A stretch of 64,000 nt of DNA. Origin: Berkiella sp963829835 (lineage in GTDB: Bacteria > Pseudomonadota > Gammaproteobacteria > Berkiellales > Berkiellaceae). The notes under the pieces were generated by a model. That model was not told the origin of the DNA, did no database searches, and worked only from the letters and a program-made list of their open reading frames with translations. The DNA lies in contig CAWHKC010000002.1 of assembly GCA_963829835.1 (NCBI GenBank), forward strand, positions 1 through 64,000. The letters are read 5' to 3'. Positions 43,690-53,420 of this stretch are shown piece after piece (the first letter of the stretch is position 1; the number at the start of each line of letters is the position of its first letter). A program made the translations under genes and the position numbers.

Positions 43690-44874
43690 ATGCGACTTTT
43701 CTTTACCCTTTTACTTGCTGCACTTCTGGTTATTTTATCAGGCTGTGCAAAAAACCCCGTCACAGGACACCATGAACTTCATTTTGTCAGTACAAAACAA
43801 GAAATCAAAATGGGTGAAAAAAACTATTTATATGGACAACAAGCCAGTGGTGGAAAATATACCCTAGATCCCGAACTCACCTCCTATGTAAACGAAGTTG
43901 GCAAAAAACTCGCGGCGGTGAGTCCTCGCCCGGATCTTCCTTATGAATTTGTGGTGTTAAACGATTCCGTCCCAAATGCCTGGGCTCTACCGGGTGGTAA
44001 AATAGCCATCAATAGAGGGTTACTTATTCACCTTGAGAATGAAGCAGAATTAGCGGCAGTTTTAGGGCATGAAATTACGCATGCCGCAGCAAGACATGGC
44101 GCTAAATCAATGGAGAGACAAATTATTTTATCAACAGGTTTAGCTGCAACCAATGTCGCACTAGCCACAACAGCTAAAGATGATACAACCTCAAAACTTG
44201 CCACAACTGCTTTGACCAAAGGTGCCGGTGTTGCAGTAGAGATGGTTTCCACAAAATATAGTCGTGAAGCCGAGTTAGAAGCAGATGCTTATGGTATGAG
44301 CACAATGGTAAAAGCGGGATATGATCCAAGCGCGGCAGTCAGTCTCCAAAAAACCTTTGTTCGATTATTTGATAAAAAATCCCCAAGTTGGGTTGAAGGA
44401 TTATTTGCTTCTCATCCGCCTTCTCAAGAACGCGCTGATGCTAATTTTGCTCGTGCCCAATCCATGCCAAAAAATTTAACGCTTGGCAAAGAACGTTATC
44501 AGCAAAAAATAGCGCATCTTAAACAGCGTGAGCCTGCTTATACCGCTTATGAAAATGGATTGAAAGCCTATAAATCAGGAGATTTTTCACAAGCTCTGCA
44601 ATTGGTCAATGACGCTATTTCTAAAGAACCTGCTGAGTCCTTATTCTATGGCTTAAAAGGAGACGTGCTGACCAAGCAAGACGCCAAAGACAAAGCATTA
44701 GAGGCGTATCAAACAGCCATTTCTCACAATGCAGACTATTTCTATTATTTTCATCAACGGGGATTGTTATTAGAAAAAATGGGGCGCAAACAAGAAGCCA
44801 AAGCAGATTTGCAACATAGTCAACAATTATTGCCAACCGAAACAGCAGATCAACTAATTAAGCAGATTGGATGA
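43690..44874 (+). CDS. M48 metalloprotease lipoprotein with TPR-like C-terminus
   Basis: A 394-residue periplasmic lipoprotein. The lipobox LSGC gives Cys19, then the M48 zinc motif GHEITHAAARHG (His-Glu-x-x-His, about residue 127) and a third ligand in SREAELEADAYG. Residues 275-390 are helical repeats like TPRs. This is the BepA/YfgC layout: a protease and chaperone that checks outer-membrane protein assembly. Its 3' end overlaps hemH by 17 bp, both stops facing each other. Confidence 0.9.
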   Translation: MRLFFTLLLAALLVILSGCAKNPVTGHHELHFVSTKQEIKMGEKNYLYGQQASGGKYTLDPELTSYVNEVGKKLAAVSPRPDLPYEFVVLNDSVPNAWALPGGKIAINRGLLIHLENEAELAAVLGHEITHAAARHGAKSMERQIILSTGLAATNVALATTAKDDTTSKLATTALTKGAGVAVEMVSTKYSREAELEADAYGMSTMVKAGYDPSAAVSLQKTFVRLFDKKSPSWVEGLFASHPPSQERADANFARAQSMPKNLTLGKERYQQKIAHLKQREPAYTAYENGLKAYKSGDFSQALQLVNDAISKEPAESLFYGLKGDVLTKQDAKDKALEAYQTAISHNADYFYYFHQRGLLLEKMGRKQEAKADLQHSQQLLPTETADQLIKQIG

Positions 44875-45889
44875 TGTTAACAACCGCTTTAACCCAATCA
44901 GGTTCCGCGTTAAGACAGGGCACCAAGGTAAACTCATTTCCACCCAAATTGCGCCATTGTTCTTTCGCGCGCATGCCAATCTCTTCCAATGTTTCTAAAC
45001 AATCAGCAACAAAAGAGGGACAAGCCACAATCAAATTCCGTTTTTCTTGTTGGATAAATTGTGGCAATGTGTTTTGAATATCTGGACCAATCCAAACTGT
45101 TCGGCCTAAACGTGATTGAAAAACAACGGTATAGTCCGCTTGTGTTAAACCTAAATGATTGGCTAATAGTCTCGATGTTTCATAACATTGCGCTCGATAG
45201 CAAAAATGATTATTAGCACCAATATTTGCGCATGGTTTACTTTCAAAACAGCTACTTTCACATCCCTGACTACTTTTTTGGATCTGACGCACTGGCAAGC
45301 TATGATAACTGAATACTAAATGGGATTTATCACTTTGTGATAAATAAGGTTTGATCAGGTTTGCTTGCGCTTCAATATAACCATTGTCTTCATAGAATTT
45401 GTCTTTGACTGTCAGAGCCGTCATATTCCATTTCTGTGCATAAGTGGCAAGCAAGCTTTCAATGGCGGACCCACTGGCTGCACTGGAGTACTGTGGGAAT
45501 AAGGGTAATGCCATTATTTCTTTACATCCTGCTTGTAAGCATTTTTCAAGTGCAGATGAAATACTGGGGTTACCATAGCGCATGCCACATTCCACAACAT
45601 AGCTATCACCTAATAACGTTTGAACTTCTTTTGCAAGGCTAAGGCTATTAAACAATAAAGGAGAACCTTTTTCTTTATCCCATATGGCAGCATAAGCAGC
45701 CGCTGATTTTTTCGGTCTAAAAGGTAAAATGAATAGATGTAGTAATACTTTGCGCATTAGCCATGGCAAATCAATGACCCGAGGATCATCCAGAAAAACT
45801 TTAAGGTATCTTCTCACCGAAGCTTTATCTGCTTTATCGGGCGTACCCAAATTAATGAGCAAGACACCCCTTTTTGCTTTATCCATCAT
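44858..45889 (-). CDS. hemH: ferrochelatase with Cys-rich insertion
   Basis: A 343-residue enzyme inserting Fe2+ into protoporphyrin IX, the last heme step. Motifs include GVLLINLGTPD, the catalytic-His segment FSYHSLPVR, and the C-terminal region CPSFVADCLETLEEIG. Between them is an insertion with four Cys (GCESSCF, KPCANIG, FCYRAQCYET), a pattern found in a subset of bacterial ferrochelatases and not in E. coli HemH, where it may bind an Fe-S cluster. Start is ATG 45889, with AAAGG a few bases upstream; a longer start at 45922 is less convincing. Confidence 0.92.
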   Translation of the reverse strand: MMDKAKRGVLLINLGTPDKADKASVRRYLKVFLDDPRVIDLPWLMRKVLLHLFILPFRPKKSAAAYAAIWDKEKGSPLLFNSLSLAKEVQTLLGDSYVVECGMRYGNPSISSALEKCLQAGCKEIMALPLFPQYSSAASGSAIESLLATYAQKWNMTALTVKDKFYEDNGYIEAQANLIKPYLSQSDKSHLVFSYHSLPVRQIQKSSQGCESSCFESKPCANIGANNHFCYRAQCYETSRLLANHLGLTQADYTVVFQSRLGRTVWIGPDIQNTLPQFIQQEKRNLIVACPSFVADCLETLEEIGMRAKEQWRNLGGNEFTLVPCLNAEPDWVKAVVNIIQSA

Positions 45890-45939
45890 GAACCTTTTGA
45901 GATAATAGCTATTACTAAACAAAAATTGAGTTAAATAGC

Positions 45940-47205
45940 TTGCAAACTGTGAATACCGACCCTATTGTAACTGCTATTAGCGAAAAGCCTCAACCACCTT
46001 CTGTGTTGATAATCATTTTATTGATGATCCCTTTTGTACTTCCCTTAGGGTTAGCGCTAGATCTGTATTTGCCGTCTGTCCCTTCTATGGCTACGGCTTT
46101 AGAAACTAATGCCGTAAATATTCAACTCACACTAACCGTTTTTATGTATTGCTTTGGTTTTGGACAACTAATTGTTGGCCCGATTACAGATAGATTTGGA
46201 AGGCTACGCATTTTATTAGCGAGCATTGTGCTATTTACCATTGGCAGTATCATTTGCACCACCGCAGACACAATGAGCGTGCTCTTAACTGGGAGGATCT
46301 TACAAGCCTTTGGTGCTTGTGGATCGCAAGTGGTTGCCTTTGCTATGGTGCGCGATCAATACGACGGCAAAAACGCGACCTTGATTTTTACTTCTTTAAA
46401 AGGTGCCATGGCAATTGCGCCAATTGGAGCACCTGTTCTAGGAGCATTTTTACAGATCTATTATGGATGGCAGGCCAATTTTGCTGTGTTAAGTCTTTAT
46501 GGCTTAGGTGCTCTGTTACTGGCCTTCTTCTTTTTAAAAGAAACAAAACCAAAGGCAACGATTGATCAGCAAGTCGCGAATCGTTTCTTTGGTAAATACA
46601 TTAAGCCTTATAAAGCTATTCTTTCAAATCCTGAGTTTCTTTATTTTGGTGCTTGTGGTTTAGCCACTCAAGCCGCTATGTTTGGTTATTTTTCGCTTTC
46701 ACCACGTTATTTTATATTGCTACATGGGTTATCTGAATCGCAATTTGCGATGCTCTTTAGCGCCAATGCCGTTGCTTTTTTGCTAACCAGTATTGTGGCC
46801 GGCAAATTTATTTACCGGCTTGGTTTCAAAAAAAGCACCTTGATTGGCGCCTTGATGCTGATTATCAGCGGCGCTTGTATGGTATGCGGTGATTATTCAT
46901 CTGATCATTATTTTGTCTTATTTTTACCCAATCTTATTGCTAGCAGCAGTGCCGCCTTGATGTTAGGCGCCAGTGCATCTGGTGCCATGATGCCGTTTAA
47001 ACAAAATGCCGGAGCAGCAGCGGCAATGTTTGGCTGCATGGAATTCATTGGCGGTGGTTTTGTTGGCTCTACCGTCATTAGAAATAATACGATTTCTGTT
47101 ATTCCTTTAGCTGTTTGCTTGATAGCACTTGGAATAGGTATTGTTTTAGCAAATATCTGTTTACAAAAAGTGTCATCCAGACACAAACCTTCCTATCTAG
47201 TCTAA
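45940..47205 (+). CDS. MFS multidrug transporter, Bcr/CflA type
   Basis: A 421-residue inner-membrane protein with 12 predicted helices. Helix 1 ends in LDLYLPSVPSMATAL, the drug-exporter motif of the Bcr/CflA branch, and the loop GPITDRFGRLRILL is the MFS signature motif A. Export of drugs or metabolites in exchange for protons is the family role. The first usable codon is TTG 45940; GTG 45949 is an alternative. Neither has a clear ribosome site. It is divergent from hemH with only 50 bp between. Confidence 0.86.
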   Translation: MQTVNTDPIVTAISEKPQPPSVLIIILLMIPFVLPLGLALDLYLPSVPSMATALETNAVNIQLTLTVFMYCFGFGQLIVGPITDRFGRLRILLASIVLFTIGSIICTTADTMSVLLTGRILQAFGACGSQVVAFAMVRDQYDGKNATLIFTSLKGAMAIAPIGAPVLGAFLQIYYGWQANFAVLSLYGLGALLLAFFFLKETKPKATIDQQVANRFFGKYIKPYKAILSNPEFLYFGACGLATQAAMFGYFSLSPRYFILLHGLSESQFAMLFSANAVAFLLTSIVAGKFIYRLGFKKSTLIGALMLIISGACMVCGDYSSDHYFVLFLPNLIASSSAALMLGASASGAMMPFKQNAGAAAAMFGCMEFIGGGFVGSTVIRNNTISVIPLAVCLIALGIGIVLANICLQKVSSRHKPSYLV

Positions 47206-47312
47206 TAAGTAATACTTATCCAGTAGTGCTATTAAGAAATATTCATAAGCTGTCGATTATTGATTGAATAATTTTTCTGATCTTGCCTTGCGCTTATTCC
47301 AAGGGTGAAACA

Positions 47313-49823
47313 ATGAACAAAATTCGCACTTCACACTTTTTAATAGCACTTTTTACTATTACCCCATTTTTATGTGGTGCTGCCAATGAAATTCAAACAA
47401 CCGGCACACCAGGTTCACCTAGCGCAACAACCACCATTGACGGGCAAAAGATACCTTCTGATCCACAACCATTCAAAGGTAAAATAGAGCGCAATGAAGA
47501 TAAATCAACACCTTTTTGGCCTGCCCGAATTGTACCTCCAAAAGGTGCACCCAATGTTTTATTAATAATGACAGATGATGTGGGATTTGGTGCTCCTTCC
47601 ACTTTTGGTGGTGTAATCCCAACACCTGCAATGGATCGTATCGCCAAAATGGGTTTGCGTTATACACAATTCCATTCAACAGCACTTTGTTCTCCAACGC
47701 GCGCGGCTCTTATCACTGGACGAAATCATCATTCTGCTGGGTTTGGTGTTGTCTCAGAGCAATCGACAGGATATCCTGGTTATGATTCTATTATTACACG
47801 CGACAAGTCGACCATTGGGCGGATCCTGAAGGATAATGGTTATTCGACCTCCTGGTTTGGCAAAAACCACAATACGCCGACTTTTCAGTCCAGCCAAGCA
47901 GGACCATTTGATCAATGGCCAGTTGGAATGGGATTTGATTACTTCTATGGTTTTGTCGGCGGTGATAGCAGCCAGTGGCAACCAAATCTTTTTCGTAATA
48001 CCACAGCAATCTATCCTTATATCGATAAACCAGAGTGGAATTTGATCACAGCAATGGCTGATGATGCCATCGAATACATGAAACGCATTACAGCAATTGA
48101 TCCTGAACAACCGTTCTTCGTTTACTATGTACCTGGTGCAACACACGCCCCACATCATCCAACACCAGAGTGGATCAATAAGATTAGCGATATGCACTTG
48201 TTTGACAAGGGATGGAATGCACTGCGCGATGAGATTTTTGCCAATCAGAAAAAGCTCGGCGTGATCCCTCAAGATGCAAAATTGACACCATGGCCTGATA
48301 ACTTGCTGAAGAAGTGGGATCAGTTAACACCAGATGAACAAAAGCTATTTATTCGTCAAGCCAATGTATACGCAGCCTATCTTGCCTATGCCGATCACGA
48401 GATTGGTCGTGTGATCCAAGCCGTTGAAGATCTAGGCCAACTTGATAACACGCTTATTATTTATATTAGCGGTGACAATGGCGGTTCCGCTGAAGGATCA
48501 ATGAACGGTACTCCAAATGAAATAGCGATTTTTAATGGGGTTGATGTCCCGGTCCAAGCGCAATTAACAGCCTTTTATGAAATATGGGGTTCAGATAAAA
48601 CTTATCCCCACATGGCAGTGCCATGGACATGGGCGTTTAGTACCCCATTTTCCTGGACTAAACAGATTGCCTCTCATTTCGGAGGAATCAGACAAGGCGT
48701 TGCAATTGCTTGGCCTAAAGTGATTAAAGACAAAGGCGGTATTCGTAATCAATTCCACCATGTCATCGACATTGTGCCAACTATCCTTGAAGCGACTGGC
48801 ATTGCAGCCCCCAAAGTCGTCGATGGTATTGCTCAAAAGCCGATTGAAGGTGTCAGTCTGATGTATACCTTTGATGCTAAAAATGCCAATGCACCATCAG
48901 AGCACCATACGCAATATTTTGAGATGATGGGAGATCATGCTATCTATCATGATGGCTGGATTGCGAGCACAAAAGTGATGAGACCACCATGGGATGTCTT
49001 AGGATCAGTGAGTGAGGATCCTGCCAGTTTCCCTTATGAACTGTATGATCTCACAAACGATTGGACACAATATGAAAATGTAGCAGCCAAGTATCCAGAT
49101 AAAGTGAAAGAATTAGATAAGCTGTTTTGGAGTGAAGCAAAAAAATACCAAGTGTTGCCACTTGATGCCACCGTTGCAACACGTATTGTTTCACCACGTC
49201 CTAGTCTGAGTGCTGGTCGTACCCAGTTCGCTTGGTCAGGTGTCATCACTGGGACACCTAATGGTGTTGCACCTTCAATTCTTAATACGTCGTACAATTT
49301 CAAAGCAGATGTTGAAATCCCTCAAGGAAATGCTGAGGGTATGATAGTGACACAAGGCGGTCGCTTCGCGGGATATGGATTTTACATTCTTAAAGGAAAA
49401 CCTGTATTTTTATGGAATTTGTTCGGACTCAAAGCAGTACGTTGGGAAAGTCCAGGCGTATTGGCACCTGGTCATCATACCCTAGAATTTGATTTTAAAT
49501 ACGATGGTCTAGGTGCTGGGACACTCGCTTATAATAACCTGAGTGGTATTGGTCGAGGCGGCGTGGGTGTAATGAAAGTTGATGGAAAGGAAGTGGTAAA
49601 CCAAAAGATGGAGCACACTATTCCTATTATTCTTCAGTTCGATGAAAACTTCGATATAGGTGCAGATACAGGAACACCCGTCAGTGAAGAATACAAAATA
49701 CCTTTTAATTTCACAGGTAAAATCAATAAGCTAACATTGACAATCGATAGACCAAAGTTGTCTGAAAAAGACATCAATGAACTGATGACTAAAGGACAAC
49801 GTAATAACCAAAAGAGCGAGTAG
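47313..49823 (+). CDS. secreted sulfatase (arylsulfatase family)
   Basis: An 836-residue exported enzyme. After a signal peptide (cut near FLCGAA) it has VLLIMTDDVGFG, binding the metal through two Asp, and the signature LCSPTRAALITGR, in which Cys would become formylglycine. Metal residues follow in YISGDNGG. The last 200 residues form a beta-rich accessory domain (GRFAGYGFYI, HHTLEFDFKYDG, GRGGVG). It would remove sulfate from aromatic or host sulfated compounds. No formylglycine-generating enzyme lies in the window. ATG 47313 is used with AAGGG upstream; the earlier TTG at 47283 is rejected. Confidence 0.9.
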   Translation: MNKIRTSHFLIALFTITPFLCGAANEIQTTGTPGSPSATTTIDGQKIPSDPQPFKGKIERNEDKSTPFWPARIVPPKGAPNVLLIMTDDVGFGAPSTFGGVIPTPAMDRIAKMGLRYTQFHSTALCSPTRAALITGRNHHSAGFGVVSEQSTGYPGYDSIITRDKSTIGRILKDNGYSTSWFGKNHNTPTFQSSQAGPFDQWPVGMGFDYFYGFVGGDSSQWQPNLFRNTTAIYPYIDKPEWNLITAMADDAIEYMKRITAIDPEQPFFVYYVPGATHAPHHPTPEWINKISDMHLFDKGWNALRDEIFANQKKLGVIPQDAKLTPWPDNLLKKWDQLTPDEQKLFIRQANVYAAYLAYADHEIGRVIQAVEDLGQLDNTLIIYISGDNGGSAEGSMNGTPNEIAIFNGVDVPVQAQLTAFYEIWGSDKTYPHMAVPWTWAFSTPFSWTKQIASHFGGIRQGVAIAWPKVIKDKGGIRNQFHHVIDIVPTILEATGIAAPKVVDGIAQKPIEGVSLMYTFDAKNANAPSEHHTQYFEMMGDHAIYHDGWIASTKVMRPPWDVLGSVSEDPASFPYELYDLTNDWTQYENVAAKYPDKVKELDKLFWSEAKKYQVLPLDATVATRIVSPRPSLSAGRTQFAWSGVITGTPNGVAPSILNTSYNFKADVEIPQGNAEGMIVTQGGRFAGYGFYILKGKPVFLWNLFGLKAVRWESPGVLAPGHHTLEFDFKYDGLGAGTLAYNNLSGIGRGGVGVMKVDGKEVVNQKMEHTIPIILQFDENFDIGADTGTPVSEEYKIPFNFTGKINKLTLTIDRPKLSEKDINELMTKGQRNNQKSE

Positions 49824-49852
49824 TTTAAATTTATTAAGAAAAACTCATTCTT

Positions 49853-49890
49853 GCCACCAATATGTCAGCTATATTTATCATTTTGGTGGC
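49853..49890 (+). terminator. stem-loop after the sulfatase gene
   Basis: GCCACCAA and TTGGTGGC pair across a 22-base loop, then TAAGATTCTTTT follows. It lies 30 bp after the stop. The long loop makes it a weak candidate. Confidence 0.4.
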
Positions 49891-49970
49891 TAAGATTCTT
49901 TTCATAGGCTTAAAATTCATCAATAATTTTGTTATTATGCTACCTATCCAAGACTAATAGACCCAAAAGC

Positions 49971-51515
49971 ATGATACAATTTAATAGCAATCTCGATGAA
50001 CAAACCCTCTTAAAAAACACTAATACTTTGATGCATTTCTTGGACACACCAAGTAGTGCAAGGTACTTGTCACTCAATAAAGCAAATGAGATTGTTGTTA
50101 ATCAGGTTCGGAGTTCTCCCAGACGGCCAATGCATCCCAGAATTGATTTCCCTCTCCCCAAAAAATTACTTTTATGGCACTGGTCTCAACTAGAACCTTA
50201 TATTAGAAAGCGCTTTCAAGAGATTGCTGAAATTCCTTGCACAAATCTACAGACCTATTATTCACTCAATCATACGATGCAAGGCTTACGATTTTTGTGC
50301 AGCCAATTTGTCTCTCAGATGCAAGCCATTAATCGTCCATCTGTATTTTCAAAAAATAAACGCTCAAAACAAGTAGATATGAATTGGGAGAAGGTCAAGA
50401 AAGATGCAGATCTTCTTCTACTTCATATGGGTGCATCTCAAAAACTTAAACTAGTTCAAATTGTAGATGTAATCGATTTTCACTTCCAAATAGATCCCGT
50501 TAATGGAGTACAGGGTGGTGTAACAACTCAGCCAACATTCATGCCACGCAATTTTGAAGTAACTCAAAGACCATCGAACGCAAGTTCAATTACAATTAAA
50601 GCAAACTTCAGGGTACGTTTTGATTCAGAGCCAATACCTACACAAGCTCATATTTCAGATTATCTTACATTCAAGTTTTTCCACGCAGCAAACATGCTGC
50701 CAGCATTATTGAGCGCTTATCCAGCTTGGGTGCCTGAAGGAAAGCTTTATCCAGCTTTGCTACAAAAAGATCTACAAGAATGTCCTTTTGGTCCAACACA
50801 AACAGTCTCTTCCTATTTTAAGAAACAGCGCTCTGGCGTCATTGGCTTTCAAAGAGCTGATTTGATTGTTACAATGGTTGGCATTTTTGATCGCTTCCAA
50901 TCCAGAACATTACTTCCCTTCTTTCAATGTATGGTAGAACTTGGATTCGTTCAGGAATTTAATAGAATCGTTTTCTATGCACCCAATGACTTTTCTTGCA
51001 AAGCCAGAGCTTTCGGATTTTTTACGCAAGATGTTCAACGACCCACAATAATAGAACAAAACAATGCTGTTATCGACGCTTTTGTCAAACAAAAAACTGT
51101 TGCTCTTGCAGATGAAAATTTCATACAAGAAGACGCTCAAGGCGAAGCCTTATTGCGTCCACATTATTTTGATATGACTCAAATATCACAGCCTTGTGTT
51201 TTTTTAACAGAAGAAAAGTTAATAACTTCTTATGTTGAATTAATGCGAACCTCAAAATTACTAGATGATGAGAAAAATCCTCAAGGGGTATTTCCAGAGC
51301 GTTACCAAATTCCTTTTTTACCCCATCACTTCTCGTTTGCTGCGATTAAGAATAGAGAAATAACAGGAAGATTAAATTCACGCGGTATGGCATTTGGTAG
51401 TGAAAAACTCGATTTCAATGCATTGAAAGATGATAAAGCTTTACAAGCTGTTGGAGAGATGAGTTCATTAAATGAGCCTGGTCAAGAATTGATTAGGTTT
51501 TGTAGGGGGGTGTAA
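49971..51515 (+). CDS. unknown 514-residue protein
   Basis: A soluble protein with no signal peptide, no clear membrane helix and no motif I can name. Its N-terminal third is basic and helical (KKLLLWHWSQLEPYIRKRFQEI). The middle has short strands (FRVRFDSEPIPTQAHISDYL). The C-terminal half has the segment FQRADLIVTMVGIFDRFQ and FYAPNDFSCKARAFGFF. I choose ATG 49971; the earlier TTG at 49929 lacks a ribosome site. It stands alone between the sulfatase and a repeat block, facing an ankyrin gene. An effector role is possible by neighbourhood only. Confidence 0.6.
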   Translation: MIQFNSNLDEQTLLKNTNTLMHFLDTPSSARYLSLNKANEIVVNQVRSSPRRPMHPRIDFPLPKKLLLWHWSQLEPYIRKRFQEIAEIPCTNLQTYYSLNHTMQGLRFLCSQFVSQMQAINRPSVFSKNKRSKQVDMNWEKVKKDADLLLLHMGASQKLKLVQIVDVIDFHFQIDPVNGVQGGVTTQPTFMPRNFEVTQRPSNASSITIKANFRVRFDSEPIPTQAHISDYLTFKFFHAANMLPALLSAYPAWVPEGKLYPALLQKDLQECPFGPTQTVSSYFKKQRSGVIGFQRADLIVTMVGIFDRFQSRTLLPFFQCMVELGFVQEFNRIVFYAPNDFSCKARAFGFFTQDVQRPTIIEQNNAVIDAFVKQKTVALADENFIQEDAQGEALLRPHYFDMTQISQPCVFLTEEKLITSYVELMRTSKLLDDEKNPQGVFPERYQIPFLPHHFSFAAIKNREITGRLNSRGMAFGSEKLDFNALKDDKALQAVGEMSSLNEPGQELIRFCRGV

Positions 51516-51529
51516 ATCCTCTGCGCTCC

Positions 51530-51680
51530 CGTCTACGCTAAGAGCTACGCCGGGCAAGGAGAGAAATGGTCGCAAGGCGACCCGTGATAAATACTCTAAA
51601 TGACCTGCCCGCCGAAGCTTCTGAGCGTAGGCTGGGTGCTGCCCCCTTTGGAATCAAAGGGGACCGTCGTCTGCGACGGG
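51530..51680. repeat. block of palindromic repeats at the ankyrin gene end
   Basis: The block holds TCTACGCTAAGAGCTACGCC (51532 on), its inverted partner GCCGAAGCTTCTGAGCGTAGG (51611 on), the hairpin CCCCCTTTGGAATCAAAGGGG (about 51642-51662), and CCGTCGTCTGCGACGG (51664-51679). The first modules match the repeat between the fad genes at 8126-8225. The last two stems encode the end of the ankyrin protein. Confidence 0.7.
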
Positions 51681-52850
51681 GGATTTAATCTGGCATAAAT
51701 ATTTTACCACTTCCGAATGATTCTCTTGCGATGCAAGATGCAAAGGAAGATTTCCTTCTCGATCTAAGGGATTTACATTAGCTCCCTTAGAAACTAAAGT
51801 TTTAATCATATCCAATTGCCCATTTCTGGCAGCAGTATGAATGCATTGCCTACCTAATACATCTTCCGACTGAAGAACAGTCATATTACCAAAGCGCATG
51901 ATAAGCTTATCTAATAAATCCACATTTCCATAAAATGCGGCTAGATGAATAGCATTAAATCCATCACTACTAACCACATCCAACAAGTCATCTTTATTGG
52001 TAATTAACTCAGATATTAAATCAAATCGTCTTAATTCAAGCGCTAACCATAAGGGATTTAATTTGGTCGGTAATTTGTCTTGCAAATATCCAAGTAGGCC
52101 TCTTTTAACTTGTTCTTTATTTGATTGAGCTTTGAGATTAGCCTTTTTAGCTTTCAATGCAATGACGTTTGCTTTGCTATTGATTAGAACCGCCCAATGC
52201 AATGGTGTAAAACCATTTTTATCTTTCGAGTCTAGAACGTTTACTTCCACTCTCGGATATTCAAGAAAAGCTTTTAACACTTCAGAGTTTGGATTTGCAG
52301 CGGCGATATGTAATGGTGTTTGTAAATGATTGTCTTTACAATTCAATTTGATTGCACGTCCTGTGAAATTAATATCTTCATCCAATAATATTTTTAACGT
52401 GGCTTCTGAAGAAAGACCAGCGGCGTGATGCAATGGTGTCTGATCGTTATTATCTTTAATTGTTAAATCTAATCCACGATAAAATATTTTATGCTTAAGC
52501 CAGGATTTTCTATCTTTGCTTTTCCAGTACTCTTGCTGGATCATACTGAAAAGGACATTATTCTTCCCTTTCGCACAAGCAAGATGAAATGGTGTTATGC
52601 CCACGCCATTAGGTTGATAATAATTTGCGCCATGTTTGATGAGGTTTATAGCATCATCATCGATTTCCGAACGAATAGCCTGATGCAACTGTGTTTCATT
52701 TTTTTTGACTTCGATGAGGGGAATTAAAGTTAAGATTGTACTTTCCCAGGGTTGGGAGTTATCAAGGGATTCGTTGCTAGCAGGCAATCCAGATAAGATG
52801 TCAAATGCTTGGCCATTGTTCCAGATGGCTGCATTCATTAAATGTTTCAT
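51654..52850 (-). CDS. ankyrin-repeat protein
   Basis: A 398-residue protein with about seven or eight ankyrin units, among them GITPFHLACAKGKNNVLFSM, DQTPLHHAAGLSSEATLKIL, LQTPLHIAAANPNSEVLKAF, GFTPLHWAVLI, GFNAIHLAAFYGNVDLLDKL, GRQCIHTAARNGQLDMIKTL and GNLPLHLASQENHSEVVKYL. Such proteins bind other proteins and are common effectors in Legionella and Coxiella, though ankyrins alone do not prove secretion. No signal peptide. AAGGA precedes the ATG by 6 bases. The final SPVADDGPL is encoded by a palindromic repeat, so the natural end was probably replaced. Confidence 0.9.
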   Translation of the reverse strand: MKHLMNAAIWNNGQAFDILSGLPASNESLDNSQPWESTILTLIPLIEVKKNETQLHQAIRSEIDDDAINLIKHGANYYQPNGVGITPFHLACAKGKNNVLFSMIQQEYWKSKDRKSWLKHKIFYRGLDLTIKDNNDQTPLHHAAGLSSEATLKILLDEDINFTGRAIKLNCKDNHLQTPLHIAAANPNSEVLKAFLEYPRVEVNVLDSKDKNGFTPLHWAVLINSKANVIALKAKKANLKAQSNKEQVKRGLLGYLQDKLPTKLNPLWLALELRRFDLISELITNKDDLLDVVSSDGFNAIHLAAFYGNVDLLDKLIMRFGNMTVLQSEDVLGRQCIHTAARNGQLDMIKTLVSKGANVNPLDREGNLPLHLASQENHSEVVKYLCQIKSPVADDGPL

Positions 52851-53190
52851 AAAAAGTTCCTTAAATGAGGAAAAAAAACGTTAATTTTTTAGAACAATGT
52901 TTTAAATCAGTGAGTTCAGCCCTTTAAATGAGGATATGAATTATTGTCACCGTTGAGATATTCAACTGACAGATGTGAAATTCCTACTACAAGCATCGAC
53001 TTCTCCATAATTTCTCTGATGCAAGAAGAGGGCATTATAAGTTGAATATCTTCAAATGCAACAAAAAATATTATGTTTAAGAAAAAAGTGTTTGGTGTAA
53101 ATGCTCTATATTTCAGAATATTTGATGATTAAGAGAGAATAATTTTATAAAGATATGCTAGTTGGATTATCTATACCCAAAGGGTATAAG
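52851..53190. other. 340-bp AT-rich spacer without a gene
   Basis: I see no supported ORF. The spacer holds an inverted repeat AGATATTCAAC (52961 on) with GTTGAATATCT (53041 on), and a small hairpin CTATACCCAAAGGGTATA near 53169-53186 beside the DUF2835 stop, which may end that transcript. The left end is the ankyrin promoter region. Confidence 0.55.
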
Positions 53191-53418
53191 TCAAAACTTT
53201 GAAATTTGATTAATATCAATCAATTTCCCAGTATCACAAAAGTGAATTTCAAAACGTCCCTGCACCCCATTGGCAGTGACAAAGGGTCTCAAAGCTGAAA
53301 CGGGGAGTTGAACTCTCTGCCCCGTTGTTGATGGTGCCACAATTACTTTAGCTACCCCTTGATAATATTGAAGAAGATCTCTAGGCGAAATTCTTATATC
53401 CACTGTTAACATTGGCAT
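53191..53418 (-). CDS. DUF2835 family protein
   Basis: A 75-residue protein matching the gammaproteobacterial DUF2835 pattern: LLQYYQGVAKVIVAPSTTGQ, then RVQLPVSALRPFVTANGVQG and GRFEIHF. No function is known to me. It begins 2 bp after the pepN stop and so is co-transcribed. Start is either of two ATGs, 53418 or 53412; the first is chosen as more upstream. Confidence 0.82.
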   Translation of the reverse strand: MPMLTVDIRISPRDLLQYYQGVAKVIVAPSTTGQRVQLPVSALRPFVTANGVQGRFEIHFCDTGKLIDINQISKF

Positions 53419-53420
53419 AT

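Noticed and set aside
47754..48272. 172-residue minus-strand ORF with many Cys
   Set aside because: Antisense of the sulfatase catalytic domain, which is supported by its motifs.
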